Of a stretch of DNA of 64,000 nt, positions 43,307 to 52,304 are shown piece after piece. The DNA comes from Sphingomonas faeni. GTDB taxonomy: Bacteria; Pseudomonadota; Alphaproteobacteria; Sphingomonadales; Sphingomonadaceae. A program made the translations under genes and the position numbers. The number at the start of each line of letters is the position of its first letter. Within the stretch, counting starts at the first letter, position 1. Under the pieces are notes generated by a model. The model saw only the letters and a program-made list of their open reading frames with translations. It made no database searches and was not told the origin of the DNA. The stretch is from contig NZ_JAUSZF010000001.1 in assembly GCF_030817315.1 (NCBI RefSeq), forward strand, positions 444,001 to 508,000, written 5' to 3'.

Positions 43307-45069
43307 TGGCTGAGGGCACGGCACCGTCGCTGCTTCGCGACGGCGTCGTACTGCTCGGTTTCGGACTGATGTTCGTGCTGTTGTTCCGGCGGCTCGGGCT
43401 CGGCGCAACACTCGGGTATCTGGTCGCAGGCGCGGTCGTTGGGCCGCATGTGCTCGGGCTGGTTGGCGATGCCGAGTCCAAACTCGGGTTCGCCGAACTC
43501 GGTATTACGCTCCTGCTGTTCATCGTCGGGCTCGAACTCAATCCGTCACGCCTGTGGAAGATGAAGGAGGAGATCTTCGGTCTCGGCCTGCTCCAGGTCG
43601 TGATCTGCGGGCTGGCGATCACTGCGATCGTCTGGGTCGGCGCGAAGTTTTCGCTTCCCGCAGCGCTCGCGCTCGGACTCCCGCTCGCGCTGTCGTCGAC
43701 CGCGCAGGTTCTGCCGATGCTGCGGTCTTCGGGCCGGATGCGGACGCCGTTCGGCGAGCGCGCCTTCTCGATCCTGTTGTTCCAGGACCTGTCGATCGTG
43801 CCGTTGATCACGATCGTCGCGGCGATGAGCCGCAACCCCGCCGATGCCAACGCGCCTCCCGGCTGGTTGCTGGCGATCTACACCGTGCTCGCAGTTGTCG
43901 GGCTGGTCGTCGCGGGGCGCTTCCTGTTGCGTCCGTTCTTCCGGCTGATCGGCAATCTTGGCGAGCGCGAGATGTTCGTGTTCGCCGGCCTCTTCACGGT
44001 GATCGCCAGCGCCGCGATCATGGAATGGCTCGGGCTGTCGACCGCGCTCGGTGCGTTCATCGCCGGCGTGATGCTCGCGGACAGTCCGTATCGTCATGAA
44101 CTGGAGGCCGATGTCGAGCCGTTCCGCTCGATTCTGCTGGGCCTGTTCTTCCTGGCGGTCGGCATGGTGCTCGATCTGAACGCGATCGCCGAGCGGCCAA
44201 TTTTCGTGATGGCGATGGCGGCGGCGCTGATCGCGACCAAGACTAGCGTGATCACGCTGATCGGCATGGCGTTCAAGATGACGTGGCGGCAGGCGTTCGC
44301 GCTTGGCCTGTTACTGAGCCAGGGCGGCGAGTTCGGCTTCGTCCTGTTCGCGCAGGCGCAGGCCGGGCTGCTGATCGAACCGCAGGCGGCGAGCCTGTTC
44401 GGCGCGATCATCACGCTGTCGATGGCGACGACGCCGTTCCTGATGGGGATCACGAAGCGCTTCCGCACCGAGCCGATCGCCGAGGGGCAGGAGCGCGACG
44501 GCCCCAAGGTGGACGGCGCGAATGCGATCATCGTCGGCTATGGGCGGTTCGGCCAGACGGTCGGCCAGATGCTGCTCGCGCAAGATATCCCGGTGACGCT
44601 GATCGACACCGATATCGAGATGATCGACATCGCCGGCGAGTTCGGCGCAAAGGTCTACTACGGCGACGGCACGCGGCTGGACCTGTTGCGGCAGGCGGGT
44701 GCGGCCGAGGCCGAGATCATCTGCTTCTGCATGGACGGCGACCAGCTCGATCCAGACACGATCGAGGGTGTGCACGAGGCATTTCCGAACGCCGCGATAT
44801 ATGTCCGTGCGTTCGATCGCCGCGCGCTGGTGAAGCTGAAGAACACGTCCGCGACCGCGGTTGTGCGCGAGGTGCTCGAATCGGCGGTGAAAATGGCGCG
44901 CCTGATCATGCGCGGGCTCGAGATCGCGCCTGCCGATATCGATCGTGCGGAGGAAACGTACCGCGCGCGCGACAAGGAGCGGTTGCAGCTCCAGATCGAT
45001 TCGGGCGACATGCGGGCGGCACGTGCCGAGACCGCCAAGCGCTTTCCCTGGGGAAATGATTCGCAATGA
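43306..45069 (+). CDS. Kef-type cation:proton antiporter (CPA2) with TrkA-N domain
   Basis: This 587-residue protein has about 12 membrane segments at 1-385 (LGYLVAGAVVGPHVLGL; LLLFIVGLELNP; LALSSTAQVLPML; FSILLFQDLSIVPL; SQGGEFGFVLFAQA). An NAD-binding RCK/TrkA-N domain follows from about 400 (ANAIIVGYGRFGQTVGQML). It resembles KefB/KefC and would exchange potassium or sodium for protons in the inner membrane under NADH or thiol control. ATG at 43306 overlaps the scaffold stop by one base. Confidence 0.92.
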   Translation: MAEGTAPSLLRDGVVLLGFGLMFVLLFRRLGLGATLGYLVAGAVVGPHVLGLVGDAESKLGFAELGITLLLFIVGLELNPSRLWKMKEEIFGLGLLQVVICGLAITAIVWVGAKFSLPAALALGLPLALSSTAQVLPMLRSSGRMRTPFGERAFSILLFQDLSIVPLITIVAAMSRNPADANAPPGWLLAIYTVLAVVGLVVAGRFLLRPFFRLIGNLGEREMFVFAGLFTVIASAAIMEWLGLSTALGAFIAGVMLADSPYRHELEADVEPFRSILLGLFFLAVGMVLDLNAIAERPIFVMAMAAALIATKTSVITLIGMAFKMTWRQAFALGLLLSQGGEFGFVLFAQAQAGLLIEPQAASLFGAIITLSMATTPFLMGITKRFRTEPIAEGQERDGPKVDGANAIIVGYGRFGQTVGQMLLAQDIPVTLIDTDIEMIDIAGEFGAKVYYGDGTRLDLLRQAGAAEAEIICFCMDGDQLDPDTIEGVHEAFPNAAIYVRAFDRRALVKLKNTSATAVVREVLESAVKMARLIMRGLEIAPADIDRAEETYRARDKERLQLQIDSGDMRAARAETAKRFPWGNDSQ

Positions 45070-45395
45070 TCATCGTTGTTCTTGCAGCCTTGTCGGGCGC
45101 GGTCGCGGTCGCGGCGGGAGCGTTCGGAGCGCACGGTGCCAGCGGATCGGCGGCGGAGTGGCTGAAGACCGGTGCGCAGTATCAGCTTGTGCACGTGGTT
45201 GCGGCGCTGGTGGCGGTCCGGATGGACGCGCGGGGGCCGGCGTGGCTGTTCGTGGTTGGGGCGGCGATCTTTGCGCTGACGCTCTACGCGATGGCGCTGG
45301 GGGCACCACGCTGGTTCGGGGCGATCACGCCGATTGGCGGGGCGCTGCTGATCGGCGGCTGGCTTTGGCTGGCTTGGAGTGCGGCGCGACCCTGA
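45066..45395 (+). CDS. DUF423 (YgdD/TMEM256-like) membrane protein
   Basis: This 109-residue protein has four predicted membrane helices and the family marks VAAGAFGAHGASG near the start, QYQLVHVVAALVAV in the middle, and TPIGGALLIGGWLWLA at the end. The function of the family is unknown. Its ATG overlaps the antiporter stop (ATGA), making it the last gene of the run. A perfect palindrome follows 5 bases after the stop and may end transcription. Confidence 0.9.
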   Translation: MIIVVLAALSGAVAVAAGAFGAHGASGSAAEWLKTGAQYQLVHVVAALVAVRMDARGPAWLFVVGAAIFALTLYAMALGAPRWFGAITPIGGALLIGGWLWLAWSAARP

Positions 45396-45400
45396 CCTTC

Positions 45401-45457
45401 TTGTTCACCGGCGAAGGCGGGTGCCCAGACTGGGCACCCGCCTTCGCCGGTGAACAA
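45401..45457. repeat. Perfect 57-bp palindrome, family C, copy 5
   Basis: Two 28-base arms (TTGTTCACCGGCGAAGGCGG and onward) are exact reverse complements around one central A. It lies between convergent DUF423 and DUF2256 genes, 5 bases after the DUF423 stop, so it could work as a bidirectional terminator. This is the most regular copy of the family. Confidence 0.85.
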
Positions 45458-45477
45458 TATACTTTACTAGTTCAACG

Positions 45478-45618
45478 TCAGCGCTTCTTCCGACAAGCGT
45501 CGGAGCAGTAGATCACGCTGTCCCAATCCCGGGCCCATTTCTTCCGCCACGTGAACGGCCGCTCGCACGCCGGGCACACCTTGGTCGGCAGGTTCTGCTT
45601 GGCGACCCCGTTCGGCAT
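45478..45618 (-). CDS. DUF2256 small zinc-ribbon-like protein
   Basis: This 46-residue protein matches DUF2256 along its full length: [20 protein letters not shown] followed by [14 protein letters not shown], with four cysteines in CxxC...CxxxC spacing that probably bind zinc. The function is unknown. Its ATG overlaps the aroB stop by one base (TGATG), so it is translated with aroB. It is short and easily missed, but the motif is unmistakable. Confidence 0.92.
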   Translation of the reverse strand: MPNGVAKQNLPTKVCPACERPFTWRKKWARDWDSVIYCSDACRKKR

Positions 45619-46718
45619 CAGCGGGGCTGCGCGTCGAGGAACGCTTCGACATCGGCGAGGTCGACGGTCTTGTCGAGATAGGTCTGGCCGATCCCGCGCG
45701 CTAGCAGGAAGGGCAGCGTCCCCGCCGCCATCTTCTTGTCGTGCCGCATGTGATCGACGAGCCGCGCACCGCTCGCGCTGATACCCGCCGCCGCGAGACC
45801 GTCCGGCAGACCCGCGTCACGCCAATGCGCCGCGACACGCTGTGCATCCTGGCCCGAACAAATCCCCTGCGATGCGGAAAACGCGAACGCCAGCGAACAG
45901 CCTGCCGCGACACCTTCGCCGTGGATCAGCGCCTGCGAGAACCCGGTCTCCGCCTCCAGCGCATGTCCGAACGTATGCCCCAGATTGAGCAATGCGCGCG
46001 TCCCATTCGTCTCATGCTCGTCCGCCGCGACGATCCGTGCCTTCGCCAAAACGCTATGCGCGATCGCGTATTCGCGCAGCGCCAGGTCGCCCGCCAGCAA
46101 CGCGGCCCCGTTCGCCTCACACCATTCGAAGAACGCGAAGTCGTCGATCAGTCCGTATTTCACGACCTCTGCATACCCCGCACGCAACTCGCGGATCGGC
46201 AGCGTGTCGAGCACCTCCGGGTCGATCAGCACCATCACCGGCTGGTGGAACGCGCCGATCAGGTTCTTGCCGGCCTTCGTGTTGATCGCGGTCTTGCCGC
46301 CGACCGAGCTGTCGACCTGTGCCAGCAGGCTCGTCGGGATCTGCACGAAGTTGCAGCCGCGCTTCAGGACCGAACACGCGAACCCGACGAGGTCCCCCAT
46401 CACGCCGCCGCCCAGCGCCACGACATGATCGCCGCGCTCGACACCCAGTTCGAGCAGCCGGTCGCACAGCATCTCCAGCGTCGCCCAGCTCTTGCTGCCT
46501 TCGCCCGGCGCCAGGACGATCGCCTCGGACGCAATTCCGGCCTCCGTCAGCGACGTCTGCAACGTCACCAGGTGGATCGCCAGATTCTTGTCGGTAACGA
46601 TCGCTACGCGGCGACTCTTCGCAAGCGGCGCAAGGAACTCGCCGGCCCGCGCGAGCAAGCCGGCCTCGATATGGATCGGATAGGTCCGCGCACCCAGTTC
46701 GACGGTAACGGTCTTCAT
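45618..46718 (-). CDS. aroB: 3-dehydroquinate synthase
   Basis: This 366-residue protein has the full AroB signature: [82 protein letters not shown], and metal ligands in [12 protein letters not shown] and HGEGVAAG. It makes 3-dehydroquinate from DAHP in the shikimate pathway. ATG at 46718 overlaps the aroK stop (ATGA); the longer frame upstream is aroK in shadow. Confidence 0.97.
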   Translation of the reverse strand: MKTVTVELGARTYPIHIEAGLLARAGEFLAPLAKSRRVAIVTDKNLAIHLVTLQTSLTEAGIASEAIVLAPGEGSKSWATLEMLCDRLLELGVERGDHVVALGGGVMGDLVGFACSVLKRGCNFVQIPTSLLAQVDSSVGGKTAINTKAGKNLIGAFHQPVMVLIDPEVLDTLPIRELRAGYAEVVKYGLIDDFAFFEWCEANGAALLAGDLALREYAIAHSVLAKARIVAADEHETNGTRALLNLGHTFGHALEAETGFSQALIHGEGVAAGCSLAFAFSASQGICSGQDAQRVAAHWRDAGLPDGLAAAGISASGARLVDHMRHDKKMAAGTLPFLLARGIGQTYLDKTVDLADVEAFLDAQPR

Positions 46719-47278
46719 CGGCCTAGCGCCTTCAGGATAGCGGCGACGGTCGCTTCGTGCGGCGTCTTGTTGCTGACAATATGGATGTGCGCCTGCGCGT
46801 AGATCGGGTTGCGGACGCGCGCCAGTTCGGCGAGCACCTTGCCCGGATCGCGGTTGCGGAGCAGCGGCCGCGTGTCGCGCCGCCCGACGCGCTCGACCAG
46901 GATGTCGGGATGCGCACTGAGCCACACCGACACCGCGTCGCGCAGGATCAGCTCGCGCGTGTCGTCGTTGATGAACGCGCCGCCGCCGGTTGCGATGACC
47001 TTCGGCGTGCCGTCGATCAGCCGTGCGATCACGCGGCGCTCGCCGTCGCGGAAATATTCCTCGCCGTATTTGGCAAAGATTTCGGCGACGGTCATGCCCG
47101 ACGCTGCCTCGATCTCATGGTCGGCATCGACGAACGGCAGGTTCATGCGCAGCGCGAGGCGCCGGCCGACGGTGGTCTTGCCGACGCCCATCAACCCGAC
47201 GAGCACGATCGGGCGATCGATCGGGGCAGGGCGGCGACCGCCTGAAGGCCCGCCGGAAGGGTTGTGGCTTTGCAACAT
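46715..47278 (-). CDS. aroK: Shikimate kinase
   Basis: This 187-residue protein has Walker A GLMGVGKTT at 28-36, the shikimate-binding DADHEIEAASGMTV, EEYFRDGERRV, ATGGGAF, and the lid region RRDTRPLL. It phosphorylates shikimate at O3. The first 20 residues are an unstructured Pro/Gly extension. It starts the leftward aroK-aroB-DUF2256 operon. Divergent small gene at 47359 leaves 80 bp for promoters. Confidence 0.96.
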   Translation of the reverse strand: MLQSHNPSGGPSGGRRPAPIDRPIVLVGLMGVGKTTVGRRLALRMNLPFVDADHEIEAASGMTVAEIFAKYGEEYFRDGERRVIARLIDGTPKVIATGGGAFINDDTRELILRDAVSVWLSAHPDILVERVGRRDTRPLLRNRDPGKVLAELARVRNPIYAQAHIHIVSNKTPHEATVAAILKALGR

Positions 47279-47358
47279 CGTAGCCCGCGCTATACAGCGG
47301 CTCCGCGCGAGGGCAAAAGCTCTTGGCGCCTGTTTTGTCCACTACAAGGTTACGTCGT

Positions 47359-47493
47359 ATGTCCCGTTTCATCGTCTCGGTCGTCGTCGTTCTTGTCGTG
47401 GTGGTCGGCGGCCTGTTCCTGCTAGCCGGGCGCGCGACCGAGCGTCCGCAGAGCCGCGTCGAGAAGGCCGTGACGCTTGCGAACCTCTCTTAA
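47359..47493 (+). CDS. Small single-pass membrane protein
   Basis: This 44-residue frame, ATG to TAA, has an N-terminal SRF, a long Val/Leu helix (VSVVVVLVVVVGGLFLL) and a polar tail ending VEKAVTLANLS. The helix composition and intact frame suggest a real inner-membrane peptide. Its last 17 bases overlap the TTG start of the next gene, so the two may be coupled. I know of no characterised homologue. Confidence 0.6.
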   Translation: MSRFIVSVVVVLVVVVGGLFLLAGRATERPQSRVEKAVTLANLS

Positions 47494-49312
47494 GGCATCC
47501 CTCGCGGCGGCGGTTGCCGTCGGAGCCTTAGTCGCGCTGGCACCCGCGATCGGGCAGGATCGCCCCGAATCGATCCTGCCACCGGGGTTCGGCGAGCCGA
47601 CCCCTGCGCCTGCACCACGACCCACGCCTCCGACGGGTACGCAGCCGGCGCGTCCGACTGGTCCGACCCAGCCGAATGCCCCATCGCCGGCACCCGCACA
47701 GCCGGGTGCGATGATCCAGCCGTTGCCGCCGACGACACCGACAGACGCGCCGTTGGCGCCACCCGTCGCGGCGCCCGCGCCGATCGATCCAGCCGTGCTG
47801 GCACGGTACGAGATGCCGGAGTTCGCGCGTCGCTCGCTTGCGACGGTGGGGCCGGTCACGGCCAGCCAGGGCGGGCTCGATATCGATGCGTTCGGTGAGG
47901 CGGACGGCCAATATGTCGAGACGCTGATGCGCCGCCTCAGTGCGCCGCTGCCGTCGCGCTGGATGTCGATCCTGTTGCGCCGCGCGCTGGCGTCGCATGT
48001 CGATACGCCCAGTCGCACCAACGGCGCCGACTTCGCCGCCGAGCGCGCGTGGCTGTTGCTAAGGATGGGCGAATCAGTCGCCGCGCGGGCTGTCGCGCAG
48101 AGCGTCGACACCGATAATTATACGCCCAAACTCTATCAGGTCGCGATGAACACCGCGCTGGCGACCGGCGATCCGGCTGGCCTGTGCCCGCTGGTGACCG
48201 GCGCGATGCGGTACGCTCCGGCACGCGGCTGGACGATGGCACAGGCGATGTGCGCCGGGCTGTCGGGCAATCCCGCACAGGCGAGCCCGCTGGTCGCGAC
48301 CGCAAAGCGCCGCAACGTCGCCAGCGGCGTCGACCTGCTGCTCGCGCAGAAGGTCGTCGGCGCCGGCGCGCAGGGGCGTCAGGCCGTGACGATCGAATGG
48401 GACGGCGTCGACCGGCTGACCGCATGGCGGTTCGGGCTCGCGATGGCGACCGGAGTCACGGTGCCCGACGAGCTGTACGGCACAGCGGGGCCGCAGGTGA
48501 AATACTGGCAGGCGCTGTCGCCGTCGGTCGCGCTCGGCGACCGACTGGCCCCAGCAGAAGCTGCGGCGGGGCAGGGGGTGCTATCCAGCGCCGCGCTCGT
48601 CGATCTCTACGCTGCCGCTGCGGCCGACGACGATGCGCAGAGCAATGCGACCGCGACCGCCAACGATCTCCAGACCGCCTACGCCGATCGCAATCCGGAC
48701 TCCCGACTGAATGCCCTGCGTCAATTGTGGGGCGGCGCGAATGCCCGGCCGAGCTATGCGCGGCTCGTCCTGACGGCACGCGCAGCCTCCCGGTTGAATC
48801 CAAATCTTGCGAAAGCCGAAGCCGATCGTCTGGTGGCATCGATGCTGTCCGCCGGGCTCGACCGCACCGCGGCTCGCTGGCTGGGCTCGGTACCCGTCGG
48901 CAGCGACGCCTGGGCGATGATCGCGCTCAGCGACCCCGACGCCTATCGCCGCCTCAGCTATTCCGACCTTGCCTCCTACACTGGCGGCGCAGGTGATTCG
49001 GCCTTGAAACAGCGCATGTTGTTCGCGGGCCTCGCAGGCCTCGGCCGTCTCAGCCAAGGCGATATCGAACGCGCGGCGCAGTCGCTCGGCGTCCGTATCA
49101 GCGCGGACAATGCATGGACCCGCGCGCTCGATCGTGCTGCACGCGACGGCCAAGCCGGGACGGTCGTCCTGCTCGCGGCGGTCGGCATGCAGGCGGCGAG
49201 CTGGAAGGACATCCCCCCGGAAGCCTTGTACCGGATCGTCGGCGCACTCCGCGGCGTCGGTCTCGACGGCGAGGCGCGTATGATCGCGGCCGAGGCGATC
49301 GCGCGGGCGTGA
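47477..49312 (+). CDS. Hypothetical exported Pro-rich protein
   Basis: I cannot name this 611-residue protein. It has a signal peptide (RTSLKASLAAAVAVGALVAL...APAIGQ), then a Pro/Thr-rich linker to about residue 100. A long Ala/Leu-rich helical region follows, with paired-helix units (AERAWLLLRMGESVAARAVAQ; TAARWLGSVPVGSDAWAMIAL) that look like tetratricopeptide-type repeats, suggesting a periplasmic scaffold. The start is TTG 47477 with GAGAAGG upstream. Its stop overlaps the xerD start (GTGA). Confidence 0.75.
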   Translation: MRTSLKASLAAAVAVGALVALAPAIGQDRPESILPPGFGEPTPAPAPRPTPPTGTQPARPTGPTQPNAPSPAPAQPGAMIQPLPPTTPTDAPLAPPVAAPAPIDPAVLARYEMPEFARRSLATVGPVTASQGGLDIDAFGEADGQYVETLMRRLSAPLPSRWMSILLRRALASHVDTPSRTNGADFAAERAWLLLRMGESVAARAVAQSVDTDNYTPKLYQVAMNTALATGDPAGLCPLVTGAMRYAPARGWTMAQAMCAGLSGNPAQASPLVATAKRRNVASGVDLLLAQKVVGAGAQGRQAVTIEWDGVDRLTAWRFGLAMATGVTVPDELYGTAGPQVKYWQALSPSVALGDRLAPAEAAAGQGVLSSAALVDLYAAAAADDDAQSNATATANDLQTAYADRNPDSRLNALRQLWGGANARPSYARLVLTARAASRLNPNLAKAEADRLVASMLSAGLDRTAARWLGSVPVGSDAWAMIALSDPDAYRRLSYSDLASYTGGAGDSALKQRMLFAGLAGLGRLSQGDIERAAQSLGVRISADNAWTRALDRAARDGQAGTVVLLAAVGMQAASWKDIPPEALYRIVGALRGVGLDGEARMIAAEAIARA

Positions 49313-50229
49313 CGCACGCGGCCGACCGTGCGCTGATCGACCGGTTCCTGGAGATGATGGCGGCGGAGGCTGGGGCGGCGCCCAACACCGTCGCCGCTTA
49401 TCGCAGCGACCTGACGCTTGCCTCGCAGGCGCTCGACGGCGGCCTGGTCGATGCGGATGCGGATGCGCTGGCCAAGCTGGCGAGCGGATGGTCGGCGTTG
49501 TCCCGGTCGACCGTGGGTAGAAAGTCCGCTTCGCTCCGCCGTTTCTTCGCGTTCCTGGTGGAAGAAGGCCACCGCGTCGACGATCCCGGCAAGGCGCTGC
49601 CCCGGCCCGGCACCGCGCGCACCTTGCCGAAGATTCTTAGCCACGCGGATGTGGATCGCCTGTTCGCTGCGATCGCCGAACGCGCCGCGCGCGATCCGCT
49701 GGATCCCAACGACCTCCGCCTCTCCGCATTGTTCGAACTTCTCTACGGCTCCGGCCTGCGCGCGACCGAACTCGTCAGCCTGCCGCGCAACGCGGTCCAC
49801 CCCGATCGCCCGTTCCTGATCCTGCGCGGCAAGGGCGGACGCGAGCGCCTCGTCCCCATCTCCGACCGCGCGCGCGCTGCCGTCGCGGTGTGGCGCACCT
49901 ATGTCGCGGCCGACCGGCTCTGGCTGTTCCCCTCGGGCAAGGGCCATTTGTCCCGCATCCGCCTGTACCAGCTCGTCAAGGCAATCGCCGCCGAAGCCGG
50001 CATTCCCCCCGATCGCGTCAGCCCGCACGTCCTGCGCCACGCCTTCGCAACGCATCTGCTGGCAGGCGGCGCCGACCTGCGCGCGCTGCAATCGATGCTC
50101 GGCCACGCCGATATCGCCACAACCGAGATCTACACGCACGTCGATTCAAGCCGTCTCGTCGAACTCGTCAACACGCGTCACCCGCTGGCAGCCTGCCACC
50201 TCGTTGACGCGGACGCGCCCGCGCCGTAA
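49309..50229 (+). CDS. xerD: Tyrosine recombinase XerD
   Basis: This 306-residue protein has the SAM-like DNA-binding domain at about 1-90 and a catalytic domain with the full set Arg151 (GSGLRATEL), Lys175 (RGKGGRER), His240/Arg243 (HVLRHAFATHLL), His266 (MLGHADI) and nucleophile Tyr275 (TEIYTHVD). It resolves chromosome dimers at dif with XerC. It starts at GTG 49309, overlapping the previous stop. Between aroK and accA it is in a typical sphingomonad place, so it is chromosomal, not a phage integrase. XerC cannot be fully excluded. Confidence 0.9.
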   Translation: MTHAADRALIDRFLEMMAAEAGAAPNTVAAYRSDLTLASQALDGGLVDADADALAKLASGWSALSRSTVGRKSASLRRFFAFLVEEGHRVDDPGKALPRPGTARTLPKILSHADVDRLFAAIAERAARDPLDPNDLRLSALFELLYGSGLRATELVSLPRNAVHPDRPFLILRGKGGRERLVPISDRARAAVAVWRTYVAADRLWLFPSGKGHLSRIRLYQLVKAIAAEAGIPPDRVSPHVLRHAFATHLLAGGADLRALQSMLGHADIATTEIYTHVDSSRLVELVNTRHPLAACHLVDADAPAP

Positions 50230-50238
50230 CCGCCGCTG

Positions 50239-51186
50239 ATGCCAAGCTTCCTCGACTTCGAGAAACCGATCGCCGAACTCCAGGGCCGGATCGACGAACT
50301 CCGCGACACCGCCTCCGAAGGCAGCGTCGACCTCGCCGCCGACATCGCCCGCTTGCAGGCGAAGTCCGACAAGCTGCTGAAGGACACCTTCGCGCGCCTG
50401 ACCCCGTGGCAGAAGACGCAGGTCGCGCGCCATCCCGAGCGTCCGCACTTCAAGGATTACGTCGCCGCGTTGTTCGACGAATTCGTGCCGCTCGCGGGCG
50501 ATCGCGCATTCGGCGACGATCAGGCGATCATCGGCGGCTTCGCGACGTTCCGGGGCCGCAAGATCATGGTGCTCGGCCATGAGAAGGGCGACGACACCGC
50601 CAGCCGCCTTCGCCATAATTTCGGCATGGGCAAGCCCGAGGGCTATCGCAAGGCGATCCGTCTGGTCGAACTCGCCGACCGGTTCGGCCTGCCGATCGTG
50701 ACCTTGGTCGACACCTCCGGCGCGTTCCCCGGCATCCAGGCCGAAGAGCGCGGCCAGGCCGAGGCGATCGCCCGCTCCACCGAAGCATGCCTCAATGCAG
50801 GCGTCCCGATCGTCTCGGCGATCGTCGGCGAGGGCGGTTCGGGTGGCGCGGTCGCGCTCGCCGCGGGCAACCGCGTGCTGATGTTCGAACACGCGGTCTA
50901 TTCGGTGATCAGCCCCGAAGGCTGCGCCTCGATCCTGTGGCGTACCGCCGACAAGGCACCCGAGGCGGCGGAAGCGATGCGAATTACCGCGCAGGACTTG
51001 CTGGCGTTCGGCGTTATCGACGACATCGTACCCGAGCCCCTGGGTGGCGCGCACCGCGACCGTGCGGCCGCGATTGAATCGCTCGCCTCAGCGCTGACGT
51101 CCGCGCTGAGGGACCTCACCCCGCTCACCCCGACCGAACTGCGCAAAGACCGTCAGGCCAAGTTCCTCAAGATGGGTCGTCTCTGA
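50239..51186 (+). CDS. accA: Acetyl-CoA carboxylase carboxyltransferase subunit alpha
   Basis: This 315-residue protein opens FLDFEKPIAELQGRIDEL and has the AccA blocks ERPHFKDYVAALFDEFVPLAGDRAFGDD, GHEKGDD, NFGMGKPEGYRKA, DTSGAFPGIQAEERGQAEAIA, and GEGGSGGAVALA. With AccD it transfers carboxyl from biotin to acetyl-CoA in fatty-acid synthesis. It lies 9 bp after xerD and ends at a strong hairpin. Confidence 0.97.
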   Translation: MPSFLDFEKPIAELQGRIDELRDTASEGSVDLAADIARLQAKSDKLLKDTFARLTPWQKTQVARHPERPHFKDYVAALFDEFVPLAGDRAFGDDQAIIGGFATFRGRKIMVLGHEKGDDTASRLRHNFGMGKPEGYRKAIRLVELADRFGLPIVTLVDTSGAFPGIQAEERGQAEAIARSTEACLNAGVPIVSAIVGEGGSGGAVALAAGNRVLMFEHAVYSVISPEGCASILWRTADKAPEAAEAMRITAQDLLAFGVIDDIVPEPLGGAHRDRAAAIESLASALTSALRDLTPLTPTELRKDRQAKFLKMGRL

Positions 51187-51197
51187 CCTACGCAGAA

Positions 51198-51227
51198 AGG
51201 GCGGCGGAACCGAGGTTCCGCCGCCCT
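51198..51227 (+). terminator. Terminator hairpin after accA
   Basis: A perfect 14-bp stem (AGGGCGGCGGAACC / GGTTCCGCCGCCCT) with a two-base loop begins 11 bases after the accA stop. Only a short ATT follows, but stem strength and place make termination likely. Confidence 0.7.
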
Positions 51228-51252
51228 ATTCGATCCGGAGGCCGTTCGTTTA

Positions 51253-51408
51253 CTATTTGATCGACGTGTTGAGCTTCGTGCTGACGTTATTGAACGTTCC
51301 GCCCACGCTCGTACCGAGGTTCGTCATTGCGGCGATTGCAGCAACGGCGATCAGCGCGGCGATCAGGCCGTATTCGATCGCGGTAGCGCCGCGTTTGTCG
51401 CGCAGCAC
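51253..51408 (-). CDS. Flp family type IVb pilin
   Basis: The prepilin signature RGATAIEYGLIAALIAV is clear, followed by a tail ending NVSTKLNTSIK. Cleavage after the Gly would give a mature pilin of about 45 residues. The in-frame start is uncertain: GTG at 51408 gives 51 residues and a very short leader, and no ATG lies close upstream in frame. Other tad/flp assembly genes are absent from the window, so this is an orphan copy. It is convergent with accA. Confidence 0.8.
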   Translation of the reverse strand: MLRDKRGATAIEYGLIAALIAVAAIAAMTNLGTSVGGTFNNVSTKLNTSIK

Positions 51409-51489
51409 GCGGACGATCGTTCGGATGACGGCATGCGTCGCGACGGATATAGGGCTTATGGATGCGATGTAATCGCGGGGAAATTGAGA

Positions 51490-51930
51490 ATGACCAATGA
51501 TCCGTCCGTACCCGGACCGATGCCCGCGGCACCGTTGCTGCTGCCCGTCGTAGCGGCTGCGCTGGTCGATCTCGAAGGCCGCGTGCTTCTCCAGCAGCGT
51601 CCGGAGGCCAAGTCGCTTGCGGGCCTCTGGGAGTTTCCCGGCGGCAAGGTCGAGCCCGGCGAAACGCCCGAGGCGGCGCTGATTCGCGAACTCGAGGAGG
51701 AGTTGGCGATCGCGGTGCCGCACGCCTGCCTTGCGCCCGCCGCCTTCGCCAGCGCACCGCTCGGCGACCGCCACTTGCTGCTGCTGCTCTACATCACGCG
51801 CAAATGGACCGGCGTGCCGCGTGCACTCGAAGCGACCGCGCTGCGGTGGGTAAAGCCGAACGAGATGCACGCCCTGCCGATGCCGCCCGCCGATCGCCCG
51901 CTCATCGGCTTGCTCGACGCCCTGATCTGA
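51490..51930 (+). CDS. mutT: Nudix hydrolase, MutT-type
   Basis: This 146-residue protein has the Nudix box from residue 51 (GGKVEPGETPEAALIRELEEEL), with the REL-EEE metal ligands intact. The flanking WEFPGGKVEPGE and the 8-oxo-dGTP-type QQRPEAKSLAGLWEF are seen in MutT. It would hydrolyse oxidised dGTP to the monophosphate. ATG 51490 is preceded by a weak GA-rich site. It is divergent from the Flp pilin gene, 81 bp away. Confidence 0.88.
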   Translation: MTNDPSVPGPMPAAPLLLPVVAAALVDLEGRVLLQQRPEAKSLAGLWEFPGGKVEPGETPEAALIRELEEELAIAVPHACLAPAAFASAPLGDRHLLLLLYITRKWTGVPRALEATALRWVKPNEMHALPMPPADRPLIGLLDALI

Positions 51931-52304
51931 CCTTTTTGTCCGTTCGGTAGGCGAGCACGCTGCAAAGCACTCAAATCCCCGGATAATGCGCCCGACATGC
52001 CCGTCCGGTAGTTGATGCGCGGGTATGCCGGCACGCCATTACTCTTTGGCTCGTCACCAAGGCGTGTCGGCATACTCTGTGTTCGAAAAAGCGCTTGATC
52101 CCGGGTGCTTGCTGGTGCATAATTTTTCGGCTGGTTACGTCCCAAGACCGTATCCGGCCATCCGGACTGCGGCTCGCACGCGTTATTCCCTTTTCTCGAG
52201 CGAGCCGTTTCCGTCGGTAACGGGACATCGCGCGCAGCGACGCTCGATACCATATCCAAACGAACCGCGGTGTCGCGTCGTTCGGCATGACGCCGACCGC
52301 CTTG
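51931..52304. other. 374-bp spacer with no gene seen
   Basis: Open frames here have neither plausible start context nor recognisable motifs, and base composition looks less GC-rich than the neighbours (runs such as CATAATTTTTCGG and TTATTCCCTTTTC). No repeat of families A-C, tRNA or clear hairpin was found. It may be decayed sequence. Confidence 0.5.

Noticed and set aside
49309..50229. Tyrosine recombinase as sign of a prophage or integron
   Set aside because: It is a normal-length XerD in a conserved chromosomal setting with accA. No phage genes, att repeats or gene cassettes are near.
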